Assembly (NCBI GenBank): GCA_003427395.1
Contig: BFEA01000561.1
Span: 993,701 to 1,022,360 of the forward strand
Length of the DNA: 28,660 bases
Source of the DNA: Chara braunii
Taxonomy: Eukaryota > Streptophyta > Charophyceae > Charales > Characeae
Direction of reading: 5' to 3'
In this document: one piece after another, positions 1 to 9,750 of the stretch
How positions within the stretch are numbered: the first letter of the stretch is position 1
How the letters are laid out: each line of letters begins with the position of its first letter
Notes under the pieces: generated by a model
The model's database searches: none
What the model was told of the DNA's origin: nothing
Seen by the model: only the letters and a program-made list of their open reading frames with translations
Made by a program: the position numbers and the translations under genes

Positions 1-62
<62 letters not shown>
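1..62. repeat. (GA)n dinucleotide microsatellite at left window edge
   Basis: The window opens with about 30 uninterrupted GA units. The right edge of the window ends in (CT)n, the same repeat in the opposite orientation. Such tracts commonly end assembled contigs, so the true repeat length is not known. Confidence 0.98.
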
Positions 63-64
<2 letters not shown>

Positions 65-1430
65 TGTTAGGCAATCAAAAAAAGAAAAAATGCATTGTGC
101 TCATTTGATGTTTGCCAATCTCTAAACACCTCAAAACGAATATTTTCTACTCATATGTTTTTGGCATATATGAGGGAAGTTAGTGTACTAGCCAAACTAC
201 ACAAGTGAGCACTTTGTCTGATCTTTGCCCTGTTTTTGTGCGGGCATTGCCCGCATCGCCCGCATCGCGGGCGCTAAGCTAGTGGTTCTATTATGATTCA
301 TGTTGCTTGCTGAATATTTGAATTTTTTAACTGTTGGCCTGGCTCAACTCGAATCTACTCGTCTGTGTGGAATAGGGGCTGTTGTGGTGGAAACTTACAG
401 CACACACGCAAGACCATATGTATTATATCCTCTTTTTATTCTACGCGTTGTCTGCGTCTAAGTCAGCACCTCTAAAACGTGCCTGTTTGTTCGGAGCACC
501 TGTATAACTAATAGGGGTGCTGCTTTGTCGGGGATGTTTTTGTTTGTGTGTTCCTTCGGAGATGACAAACGTTAATTGAAGTGGCTCCCTGGCTCCGCGG
601 TGGTGTGACCCAACAGTCTGCAGTGTCCTTCTTGTGATGTGCGTAGGTGATGGACTGCTTGGGTCGGTATTGGTTGTGTGGACTGCTTTGTCTGCGCTGC
701 TCTTCTGCCTGGGCCCCCATCCGCTTCCCTTGTCCTCCCGTGCTGTTTGTCTTGTCGTTTGGCTGCCTTTTGCCTCACTGTTTCTGGCCTCCCTGCCTTC
801 TGCCTTGCTGTTGCTGGCCACACTGCCTTTGCCTCGCTGCCTTAGGCCTTGCATGTTTTTTCTTCACCGCCTTCATGCCCTTGCTGCCTTTTATTGGTTC
901 ACTGTCTTTTGCCTCACTGATGCTACCTTGTGCCTTGTGTGCTGTTTCTCATCGCCCTTCCCTGCGTGCTTGCCTTGCCTTTCCATGCTGCTTAAATCCT
1001 TAAACCACCACTCCAACAACCCCTGCACTGTTCATTTTCCTTGTCATCAAGTACCGGGCCACAATCTACAGTGTCCAGATCCGGTGGGGAAGGGTACCAC
1101 AACTACGGTAGTTTTTCTCGCAGTGGCACTGTGGATTTTAGGCTTGGGGAAAATTCCGGAAATTCATATTTTTAAATAATTTTATTATTTTATTATTTTG
1201 CGTTGCCAAAACAGATCCGGATGGACTGGTGGTCTAACTTGTCGTTTGACTGCCTTTGGCTCGCCGCCTCTAGGCCCGTTGCCTTTTGCCTCACTGCCTT
1301 TCTGTTGTGCTTGCCTTGTTGCTTCGCTCCGTAGTCCCACCCTGATGCTTCCCTTGTTGGTTGTCTGCCCGCCCACCACCCCCATGCCCTCCTGCCTATC
1401 TGGCTTCCTGCTGCTTGTCATCCAATGACT
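63..1430. other. Gene-free stretch with degenerate TGCCTT/CCTCACTG repeats
   Basis: No open frame here resembles a known protein. From about 720 to 1000 and again from 1240 to 1420 the plus strand repeats variants of TGCCTT, TTGCCTCACTG and CTGCCTTCTGCC. The long frames on both strands come from this T/C/G-rich repetition and read as Cys/Leu-rich (plus) or Lys/Ala/Glu/Gln-rich (minus) low-complexity peptides. At 239-275 there is a small GC-rich palindromic cluster in which GCCCGCATC recurs and pairs with GCGGGC. An AT-rich patch lies at 1170-1200. I see no promoter or RNA gene. Confidence 0.6.
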
Positions 1431-1599
1431 TGTTTCCTCAACCTTGCAGTGCTGATTATGGTGTGGGTCGATCAGGGGTTAAAAGAGTCTATGACTCAAA
1501 TCATAAATACGGGAATTCCAGTACGCGCCAGACCGGTTAGCGCGAACGACGCATCGCCGGAAGCGCAAGCATCACGCGATACCTGCACTTTCAAACCTG

Positions 1600-1930
1600 C
1601 AAACTTTTGGCGGGAAACATCGAGAAGGCAGAGAAGCTCCAGGGCAACACAACACGCCATGCCTTCGGGTGTGGCTCCTCCGTCATCGGGAAAGGAAAAG
1701 AAGCTTCAAGGAAGGAAAGGAGGCGACAGGAGGGTTAAGCAAGGAAAGGGGGAAGTACCTCATCCAGGGGGAGAAGAGTGGAATCAGAGAAAATGCAGGA
1801 GGAGGGAACAGTGGAGCTAAGAAAGGAAACGGACAAAGCGTATCGGGGAGAGAGGAGGAGAGGGTGAGACAGAAAAGGAAATATACCAAATGAGAAAGGA
1901 GACCACAAAGAGGAAACTGACGAGTAAAGA
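1600..1930. other. Purine-rich block on the plus strand
   Basis: The plus strand is dominated by A and G (runs such as GGAAAGGAAAAGAAG). The frames over it encode only Lys/Glu/Arg/Gly-rich sequence without a recognisable domain. It could be decayed retroelement ORF1 sequence, since the LINE ORF1 in this window has a similar charged middle region, but I see no homologous motif and treat it as low complexity. Confidence 0.45.
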
Positions 1931-2379
1931 AGAGCAGGATACTAGAAGAGACGAACGAAGGACAGAAACCTCTTCATCATCACCTTTCGAAAAGGTCGGT
2001 TTGGTTCCCTTCCTATTCTAAGGTAAGAACAATCAGGAACGAAACCTCTACCCAACCGGATCAAGCGTGAAGGACGTGAAAGAGACAAAAGTTCAGCAGA
2101 AGAGTGTGCGCCTCCAGCAAAGTTCAAGAGAGCTTCCAGGGAAAGCCGAAGACAAACAAGCTGCGTATGATAGTTTCTGCTTCGACACGGCAGAGCTGCT
2201 GAATAGTAATGAGATGGTCACGATACCATATTTCCTTCTTTAGATAGGAGAGAGAATCACTCGGGCTTCGTGTGTGGATTTTCGAGTCGCCACAAGAAGA
2301 AACAGGCAAACAGTATTCGAGTCGGATCCTGTTCTCACCAAACCCAGCCCATCCCATAGCACCCCCTATTATTCATTCC

Positions 2380-3060
2380 GTTCCTTCCTAAATTAACAAC
2401 ACACGGCCTCCAACCGACCCTCCTCAACCAACCCATCACCAACAACCAATCTTCCCCCCACACCAGCAAAGCCCCCCACACAAACAACCTGCCTTCACTC
2501 CACCCCTCACAAGCAACCCCCCCCCCCCCCCCCTCTTCCGCGCCTCCTCGATCACCTAACGTCCTAGGTCACCTAATGTCTCCACATCCAGCCGACCATC
2601 CCTCGATCACCCATATCCTTCCTACCTGGCCAGGCGGCCAAGTGCCAGCCCACCCCCACTCAACCCCCACCGCTGCTCAGCGCCCCCCCTCCCCTCCCCC
2701 CCAATCTCCCAACAAATACCCCATTCAACAGCCAAACACCAGCCCGCCCCTGTTCAACCCCCTCTGCAGTACCGATCCCTCTTCACTGCTCCGCTACCTC
2801 TTGCTCTCCCCGCCCCTAGTCCCACAGACTCAGCCACCAAAAGCCCCCAGCAAAATTCCCCCCCCTGCTCCCCTCCCTAGCTCCCCGTCCCTTCCTCCTC
2901 GTCCCAACAATGGTCCCAATAATCCTAACCCATCACTCAACTACTGCCCATCCAATCACAGCCATACCACCCTACTTAGCAGCCGAATACCAATCCGACC
3001 CATCCACCTGCATCACCGTATTACTCCATCCTTCCTGCCACCAACATACTAGAGCACTAC
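2380..3060. other. C-rich, G-poor block including a C17 run
   Basis: About 680 bp of the plus strand is very rich in C and contains little G. It includes 17 consecutive C at 2517-2533 and many shorter C runs. One 158-codon frame (2576-3052) stays open, but its product is a Pro/Ser/Asn/His-rich string with no domain, as expected from a region short of G. The minus strand is correspondingly G-run rich and could form G-quadruplexes. Confidence 0.6.
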
Positions 3061-3218
3061 TCACCGCGCCTGTCTTGTTAATGCCTACGATCCGATAGAA
3101 TAATGCTACCTTAATCTTCGGATTCTCTTAGGAATTATCAGTTACTCCTAGGAATCAACTTCACCTTCTCACGAAGATCTGATTCATCCGATCGAACAAT
3201 TCGGCACGATCCGCCGAG

Positions 3219-3516
3219 TTTTTTTTTTTTTTTTTTTAAAACAGTATTGGTAAGCGTGTTTTAGCCCTTGCAGTGAGCGCGTTGTCGAGCGCATCGGTCC
3301 GGCACCGCACAGGGCAGCGTGGGACCCTCCCGGTCGCGTCACGCAGGAGTTGGTTTAAATCCTTCGTCGCAAATGCATATGGAGCTTCCGCAAGCCGCTC
3401 CGCCCGAGTGCGCCAGCCATACCTCTCGCGAGCCCCTACGACAGGATATGGCCTACGCGAGGCACGACTTACCTCCACCTTACAGGAGTTGTCACCTCCC
3501 TTCGGTGGGCGTATCC
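3219..3516 (-). mobile_element. Possible short A-tailed retro-insertion (SINE-like), minus strand
   Basis: A 19-base T run at 3219-3237 would be the A tail of a minus-strand retrosequence. CCGCCGAG occurs immediately left of it (3211-3218) and again at 3517-3524, compatible with an 8-bp target-site duplication. Inside, the minus strand has a pol III A-box-like sequence TGGCGCACTCGG (near 3400), matching all but one position of the A-box consensus. No convincing B box lies downstream on that strand, although GGTTTAAATCC near 3352 on the plus strand is B-box-like. No known SINE family was recognised. The short duplication could be chance. Confidence 0.3.
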
Positions 3517-3524
3517 CCGCCGAG

Positions 3525-4740
3525 CTACCAGTCCACAGTACGAAAGTTAATCAGCTGCAATCGCAGAGGTGGACCAGCCGAGGGCGTTTCTCGTTCGCTG
3601 TAGCATAGGGGGTATGCGCGGTAGTACGTCTCTATCGAACCAGCAAGCGAACCGACATTTTGGGGGGCTGAGGTCCCCAGCGCGACTCGTCGCCGGTCGA
3701 CTAGGACGTATCCCACACGCCACGCGCACACCACTATAAAGAACATAAACATAAAAACACATGCATATATACAAACATATACAAAACGACAGAGGACAAA
3801 CAACGCGACAACACTCTTAGTCCCTTAGTAGCCATCCCATAACTTTCCGATGCGGAAATCGGATAGGCGTCACGCGCGAGAATTTGTATAAAACCGCGCG
3901 GACGCAGGGCTAACTCATATCGATTCGCAATGCAAGCGTACGCAAGCGATCGCAATGATTGCGTACTATGTAGTACCCATACTCATGCGCTCCTCGTTAA
4001 CCTCGAGGGCCTCATTCGACACTCAAGTGTCGGCTGACATGCGTCTTGAGGGTTAATCTCTCGACGCTGGACAACCGCCAAGTGCGGTTGAGAACCACAC
4101 CCTCTTCTGCACCCTGCGGAGAGTGGGTGGTACACAGGTTCATACATGTGGTGGCAATCGTCTCTTATTGCCCTGGAGACCAGCTCCATCATCTAGGGTC
4201 TGGGGATAAGTCAAGGGATTTGACTTTGACGGCTGTCGCGGACTACAACGTCCAACCATATAAATTATAAAGAGCAAAGCATAAAAGAGGACCTCCCTCT
4301 TCTCTCGAGAACATAATCTGTTTAACCCTTACGCGTGGTCCCAGTAGGCTGCGCGAAACACTCAAAACCTGTATATTCACATATATATATATATAGGTTA
4401 CAAATATAGGACGATCACTTCTCATAGTCACAGTGGGACTCCTCTCAGCCATATATATTTGTATGTGAGCGCAGACAGTCAAATCCAAAGTCCGAATCAC
4501 CAAACATACCTACAATCACATCAAAGATTCAACCAAAAAGTCCATGCACTACACAGGGTCAACTTCAACCATTCTCTGCATTCACACCCCTTGCTTTTAG
4601 CCATACAAGCCTCACTCTTTGTGCAACTCCCCAAAATAAGATACTCAGTACTTTTCTTTAAATGACCATTCAAATAAAGTCCTGGTGAAAACACAACAAA
4701 ACAGTTCAAATCACAAGGCTAAAGTCTTTAGGTTGAGTGG
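3525..4740. other. No gene recognised; short AT microsatellite
   Basis: The open frames in this stretch are short and overlap each other in several frames with no recognisable domain. A short (AT)n tract lies at about 4381-4396, and 3740-3785 is rich in ACATA/CATATA words. I see nothing that marks a gene, promoter or structured RNA. Confidence 0.5.
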
Positions 4741-5080
4741 CAGGAGTGGATTGGAGTTGAATCGTAAACCGACGAATCGGCAACCAACCTATTATCAGTG
4801 ATAACAGAAGGTGATCCTCGTGAGATCAAAGCTGAATCTAGTCCAAAAAATCATGAATCGAATTGTTCAAAGAAGGACCTGTAACACGAAACAGACCAAT
4901 GTCCAGGCTAAACTTATAAGCGCACAAGGAATAATCTTCATACCCTGTTTTTACAGAAATCCTCCTGATAACGAAGCCTAAGTCTATCCCTGTACACGTG
5001 CCCAAGAAAAAAAGCAAACCTTTGGCATCATCTTCCCTACCCAGGGTGGATCGCCATAGTCGCCACCTGTCGAAATATAA
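4741..5080. other. No gene seen; flank of the tandem array
   Basis: No open frame of note. Several very short dyads occur (for example TTATC-AGT-GATAA near 4793). It may belong to the same element as the tandem array and hairpin cluster to its right, but no boundary is visible. Confidence 0.35.
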
Positions 5081-5680
5081 TCTAACTCCTTTAAATTAAG
5101 AAAATTTCGGCAGCGGTGCCCGTAGGAAAAGTGTCATCACAGAATTTATACTAGCCTAAAAATCAAACTCTTGGATTCTAGAAAGTCAAAATTTGTCTAA
5201 CTCCCTGAATTAGTAAAAATTTGGGCAGCACTTCCTTTAGAAAGGAAGATTTTCCAGATTTATACTAAGCCAGATATGAACTCAAACATAAAATCTGAGT
5301 CCTGCTAAGACAAAATTTAACCAACTCATTAGATTTGTAGAAATTTCGGCAACGCTTCCCGTAGAGAAAGTACTATTCCAAGATTTATACAAAGCTAAGT
5401 TTATAATCTGAAATGACTTTGACTCTTTAAGGCCCAATTTTGTCTAACTCCCTGAATTAGCAAAAATTTGGGCAGCACTTCCTTTAGAAAAAGAGGCTTT
5501 CCAGATTTTTACTAAGTCAAAGAGTAAAAAAACACTGGATCCTGAAGAAGACAAAGTTTTGACTAACTCCTTGGTTTTGTAGAAAATTCGGCACTGCTTC
5601 CCGTAGAGAAAGTAGCTTACCAAGATTTAAACAAGACCAAGTAAAAATAAAAGATCCCAAAAAATGCAAAAAATTGATCT
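5081..5680 (+). repeat. Five diverged ~120-bp tandem repeats of alternating A/B type
   Basis: Units start at about 5081, 5196, 5321, 5443 and 5562 (spacing 115, 125, 122 and 119 bp). Each opens with a CTAACTCC-like word, followed by an A-rich stretch, a GGCA core and AGATTTATAC-like sequence. Units 1, 3 and 5 carry TTTCGGCA or ATTCGGCA followed by CCCGTAG. Units 2 and 4 carry TTTGGGCAGCACTTCC followed by TTTAG. The odd units resemble each other more than their neighbours, so the array seems to have grown by duplication of a ~240-bp dimer. It lies 1.4 kb upstream of LINE ORF1. Tandem promoter monomers are known in the 5' regions of some LINEs; whether these are such is inference. Confidence 0.8.
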
Positions 5681-5831
5681 AAGTAAAATAAACTTAATTC
5701 AGAAAATGCAGGAATTGAAACTAAACTCCTATGGCTCTAGCACGTGGCGAGCAACTAAAGCAACTATCGATCAACTGAAACTTAGACTAAGTAGTGACAC
5801 CACTCAGTCACATGCAGGCCAAACCACAAAG
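5664..5831 (+). other. Possible small exon-like open frame ending at a strong splice donor
   Basis: A 66-codon frame opens at 5664. At 5829-5836 it contains AAGGTAAG followed by T, a near-perfect eukaryotic 5' splice-site consensus. A second copy of the same donor word occurs at 6648-6654. The predicted peptide has no family I recognise. No matching acceptor or branch point was identified, so this may be chance in AT-rich DNA. Confidence 0.2.
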
Positions 5832-5928
5832 GTAAGTACTCTCACCATCCCCAAGTCAACTTAGCAAACAATAGTTCATAGTCTTTCAATGATTTATCCC
5901 CTTAAACCCAGCTTACATAGGGCATAAA

Positions 5929-5962
5929 GCTAGACCACCCAAACTTATGGAACATGTCTAGC
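5929..5962 (+). repeat. Shared-loop hairpin, copy 1
   Basis: A perfect 7-bp stem, GCTAGAC (5929-5935) with GTCTAGC (5956-5962), closes a 20-nt loop CACCCAAACTTATGGAACAT. The loop recurs in three more hairpins downstream on different stems. Confidence 0.85.
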
Positions 5963-6021
5963 CCAGCCATGAGGTATACACAAATAAAGGGCACAACAAC
6001 TTTTTTCTTCTTAAGGCATAT

Positions 6022-6039
6022 GGCTAGGTCACCCTAGCC
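6022..6039 (+). repeat. Tight hairpin without the shared loop
   Basis: GGCTAGG (6022-6028) pairs perfectly with CCTAGCC (6033-6039) across a 4-nt TCAC loop. Its stem resembles that of shared-loop copy 1 (CTAG core), and it could be a version lacking the long loop or an unrelated dyad. Confidence 0.55.
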
Positions 6040-6202
6040 GCCCTAAACTGTTTAAGTATCCAAAATTTATATAATTGTTTGCACTTAATCTTTTGAGGCA
6101 GCATATAACTGAGCCGATCATCTTCAGCTCAAGACTCAGTCTGCCCCTTCGAACCACAAGTTTTATTCTTAATCAATACTCTGCAGTTGGTGATAAGCTA
6201 TA

Positions 6203-6237
6203 GTCAGACCACCCAAACTTATGGAACCCTGTCTGAC
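6203..6237 (+). repeat. Shared-loop hairpin, copy 2
   Basis: A perfect 7-bp stem, GTCAGAC (6203-6209) with GTCTGAC (6231-6237), closes a 21-nt loop identical to copy 1 except for its last bases (CCCT in place of CAT). Confidence 0.85.
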
Positions 6238-6313
6238 GAGCCTGTTCATAGATAATATAATAATAGAGTATAACCAAGTTATAACCTTCTGGTTCCAGCA
6301 TGTGCGAGGCGTT

Positions 6314-6353
6314 GGACCAAGACCACCCAAACTTATGGAACATGTCTTGGTCC
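6314..6353 (+). repeat. Shared-loop hairpin, copy 3
   Basis: A perfect 10-bp stem, GGACCAAGAC (6314-6323) with GTCTTGGTCC (6344-6353), closes the same 20-nt loop as copy 1. Beyond a 3-nt internal loop, AGGC (6307-6310) can also pair with GCCT (6357-6360). Confidence 0.88.
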
Positions 6354-6395
6354 TCAGCCTGGTTCGTTTCTCTTAAAACCAAAGCAAGAAGAGGT

Positions 6396-6425
6396 TGAGC
6401 CACCCAAACTTATGGAACATGCTCA
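6396..6425 (+). repeat. Shared-loop hairpin, copy 4
   Basis: A 5-bp stem, TGAGC (6396-6400) with GCTCA (6421-6425), closes the identical 20-nt loop. The stem can extend through GGT (6393-6395) and ACC (6427-6429) with one bulged base. The inner stem differs from copies 1-3, which all share GAC/GTC next to the loop. Confidence 0.8.
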
Positions 6426-6536
6426 GACCCCCTCGTTCAGGAACTAAAGGAACTGGCAGAAACCCAAAGTAAACAAGGCGACCAAGCCACCCCCTCGGTC
6501 AACGTGTCGATCCCAGACAACACTGTTATCCCTTAT

Positions 6537-6777
6537 CCTGATCTATAGCAAGAATCAGGCCGGTCAACTATGCCGGCTGCACCATCAAACGGAGGAATCA
6601 CACGCGCGCCTTAAATCTGCGCGCCCACATACCCTCTATCTTATCCAAGGTAAGTCCCAAACACGGTCGTGCCTTCCACGACCTATTTTGACCCGAACTT
6701 TATTCCCTGTCGTTTGCAAAACCGGGGCGGATACCCTTGTCAGGGTATTCGCTCCGACAGCGGTACCTAGGCTGTCG
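6537..6777. repeat. Cluster of six further stem-loops
   Basis: In 240 bp I can pair CCTGAT with ATCAGG (6537-6542 and 6554-6559), GCCGG with CCGGC (6559-6563 and 6573-6577), GCGCGC with GCGCGC (6604-6609 and 6619-6624), GGTCGTG with CACGACC (6665-6671 and 6677-6683), CGGATACCCT with AGGGTATTCG (6728-6737 and 6742-6751, one G-T pair), and CGACAG with CTGTCG (6755-6760 and 6772-6777). The loops differ. Such a density of dyads is higher than in the rest of the window. Confidence 0.65.
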
Positions 6778-7077
6778 AATGAAACACATGATCCTTAGAG
6801 GGGAAGGGGAACCGCTGTCAAATTTGCCAACACAACAGTATCGAGATAAGCTCGGACAGGGGGAGGGAGGGGCCGTGTCTGCCAGAAAACGGGGATAACG
6901 TGAGTACTTTCCTCAACATTATTTGCCAAGAGACCGACAGTCCCACCAAAATTCCTCTTCAGACCAGGAATTGATGAACGAATATCCCTGTAATCGAGTC
7001 GTTTCCTCCCTCTTCTCAGAAGACAGAAGTGGAAGCGCATCAAGCAATAAACACCACATTTTAGTAAGGGGAACACG

Positions 7078-9705
7078 ATGGAGGGAATGGGGATTGAAAC
7101 CCAAAATTGGTTGGCTGAACAAACAAAAACGGAATTGGTGAAGACGGCCAGATTGGTCGAAGTGGAAAAAAACAAAAAGGAAGAGGTGGTTGTATATGAA
7201 TATCCGAAAGAACAAATTCCAAAACTAGATGAATTCCATGAAAAGCATGCAGTCCTTTTCACCTTCTCCCGAAAAAGCCAAGAGCTAAACCGCCCGGCCA
7301 AGCTCAAATGGATGTGGGAGAAGCTGAAAAGCCTGGAATCCCTTCAGGGAACTGAGCCAAAAGTTTTTTTTCATCCACGGACCAGAAATGTGATCATGGT
7401 CATATGCAGAGATCCAACTTACGCCGACTTCCTGAGAAACAAAACTTTCACTTGCAATTCCTCAATGGTCACAGTCCACCCCTAGAAACCGGACTTTCAC
7501 TTGCAATTCCTCAATAGTCACAGTCCACCCTGGGAAACGGGACAACCCATTCCAGATGACTCCTTCCTGCTTCGGACAATCCTTGATGAAAACGTACTTC
7601 TGGATTCAGTTTGACAACGTGGTCAAAGGCTTGCACGGGGAAATCAAACAAAGACTCGAGTTGGAATCCGGTCAATTCAAGGTAGTGGACTGGATCATAG
7701 TAACACCGGACTTTCTGGTCTCACAACACAACACAATGACGGTGTGTCTGGATTTGGGTAATGGAATCCCGCCACAACTACCTGATTACTGTTTTTTTGT
7801 AGTGAGAGACTGAACAATCAAAGTGACAGTTTCTTCCAAAAGCAACCCATTATGTTTCAAATGCAGACAACGAGGACATTTGGGAACTGATCCGAGATGT
7901 CCGAGAAACGTGGAGACAGCCAAGCCCAAAGTCCTCAGACAAACAAGCCTGGCTGAAGTGGAAGGGGAACCAGGTTTTTGGTACGTAAGAGACGCGCAGT
8001 ACATCGGGTGGGTCTTCAATGACAACCTTCCAAATCCAGACTGGTTCTGGGTATTGGAGGGAGAACCAACCCCAAGGCCAGATGTCTACCCCCCATCGGA
8101 CAGCAGATGGTATACAATGAAGTTAGAAAACAAATCTGCGAAAATATTCACCTGGGATCCAGTTCTGAATTTGGGAAGAATGCAAGAAGAGGGTTGCTCA
8201 AGGATCTGATCACAGACTTGAACAAAACTGGGGAGATGGCGGAGAAAGAATGGCAAGAGAGGGAAAAGAAAAGATCGGAAAGGGAAATGGAAATAGAAAT
8301 GGGAGAAAGCAGGGTACTATCAACATACACAAGGAGAGGAACAAGAGCAAACCAATCTCAACAGCAAGAAGACACATCAGAGATGGACATGGACAACTCA
8401 GCAACGGGACATGGAGACGATGAAGATGGCCAACATGATACGGAGGAGGATGGCAAAGTGAGCGTAGGCGAGAAACAAAAGAATCCAGAGGAAGGTAAGG
8501 GGATCACAACCAAGAGGGTCCAAATGGAAGGAGGGGAGATCATAGGAGACATGAAACTTTTCAGCAAAGAGGAATGCGAGCCATGGGCTGATCATTCATT
8601 GGAAGAGAGAAAGTTTTACATTCAAAAAGCAAAAAAGGAAAGGGAAGCAAGACTCGAACTGCAAATGGCCTATTTTAGAGAGGAGGAAAAACTCAAACAA
8701 AAGGCTGGAGCAGGAGATCTCACGCACCCCTTTCCCCTATCAATCAACCCATGCGCTCCACTGGAGAAAGAGGAGGAACCAACAACATTCTAGAACCAAG
8801 AAGGAACAAACTTCGAAGGACAAGGAACCAGGCACGAAAAAGGAGAGCAACTGGAGAAAAGACAAATACAAAATGCCAACACTTCCCGAAACTTACAACA
8901 AGAAGAAGAAGGAAGAATCGCAAAAGGGTTCCCAATACAAGGAAGGGAAGAAGCAGAAAGATCAGGCCGGGAAAAAGAAGAGATCAAGGGGAAAGAAGCA
9001 AGCGGTGAGGAGGACAAAAAAAAAGGAGACGAAAAAAGTCACCTGGTATTGCAAGCGCAAATTCTGGAATCCCAAGTGGATAGGCTAACCCAACTCAATG
9101 ACGAGCTTATGCTCAAGACAGTTACTGTTGAAGGACTGAACGACCAGTCACACTTTACCTTCCGGGAGAGAAAAAAGCAGGAAAGTAAAATGTTGCTTCC
9201 CTCACGAACAGTGATCCCAGTAAAAATGGATGCAGTTACTGAGGAATGGCAAATCGCAACTTCCCCAAGTTTTGCCCTCTTGAAACTTGAAAAGGGTCAA
9301 AGCAGAAATGAGCTCCTTTCCAAAATCATACCAAGCGTTGAACCAATAGCAATCGGTTTGGTGGGAGAGCTCCTGAAGGTGCAAGAACTGGGGGAGAGGG
9401 GGGAGACAAAAGAAGGTGTCAGCCTAGACACAAGGCCAATCCTCACCCTATATGGGACATACACAGATTTGGGAAAAGAAATGCAATGGGAACCTTGGGG
9501 GGAAATAACACAACTCCCTTTCACTGCACTTGGGACAGAAACAACAATGGTCCCAACTGTTGCAAGTGTAGCAACAACATTGGCAGCGAGAATTTTTAGC
9601 AAAGGGGGTAAGGGAATGAGAAGGTCTCTGCAGGCACTGGGGGAGGACACAGGGGAACCCTCCATGAGCCAGGAACCGCTGCAACTACCCACCCTGTCCT
9701 CCTGA
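7078..9705 (+). pseudogene. LINE ORF1, gag-like RNA-binding protein with CCHC zinc knuckle (broken)
   Basis: The probable start is the ATG at 7078, followed by a charged N-terminus and a conserved-looking segment HAVLFTFSRKSQELNRPAKL. The frame is lost at a 49-bp tandem duplication (7444-7541), which shifts reading from frame 1 to frame 2. In frame 2 a TGA at 7811 lies just before the zinc knuckle CFKCRQRGHLGTDPRC (7853-7900), whose spacing is CX2CX4HX6C, wider than the usual X4 at the end. A further shift near 8160-8210 returns to frame 1, which runs to the TGA at 9703 with one TAG at 8791. The middle is rich in Glu, Lys and Arg and likely helical. ORF1 proteins coat the LINE RNA in ribonucleoprotein particles. 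It ends 45 bp before ORF2, with a second in-frame stop (TAA, 9739) in the gap. Confidence 0.8.
7444..7541 (+). repeat. 49-bp tandem duplication inside LINE ORF1
   Basis: The unit 7444-7492 is repeated at 7493-7541 with only a few changes. Because 49 is not a multiple of 3, it moves the reading frame from 1 to 2, exactly the shift seen between the two halves of ORF1. It is therefore a private inactivating mutation of this copy, not part of the family's normal structure. Confidence 0.92.
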
Positions 9706-9750
9706 ACAAACAGAACTGCACAAAACCGGAAAGACCTCTAATCTGTTCAA

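Noticed and set aside
634-1179. 181-codon Cys/Leu-rich open frame and its minus-strand counterparts as genes
   Set aside because: They follow degenerate TGCCTT repeats, and both strands are open over the same DNA, as expected from repetition rather than coding.
2576-3052. 158-codon proline-rich open frame as a gene
   Set aside because: It lies wholly in C-rich, G-poor DNA where stops are rare; the product is low complexity with no domain.
3273-3608. Fragment of ribosomal RNA or tRNA near the T19 run
   Set aside because: I could not match rRNA landmarks, and the B-box-like word is on the opposite strand to the A-box-like word and to the A tail.
5929-6425. CRISPR array, because a ~20-bp word repeats four times
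   Set aside because: Spacing is irregular, the repeats are loops of hairpins with different stems, no cas-like gene is present, and the sequence is eukaryotic.
8148-8935. Several minus-strand open frames opposite LINE ORF1
   Set aside because: They are reverse shadows of a Glu/Lys-rich coding region and encode only Ser/Leu/Phe-rich sequence.
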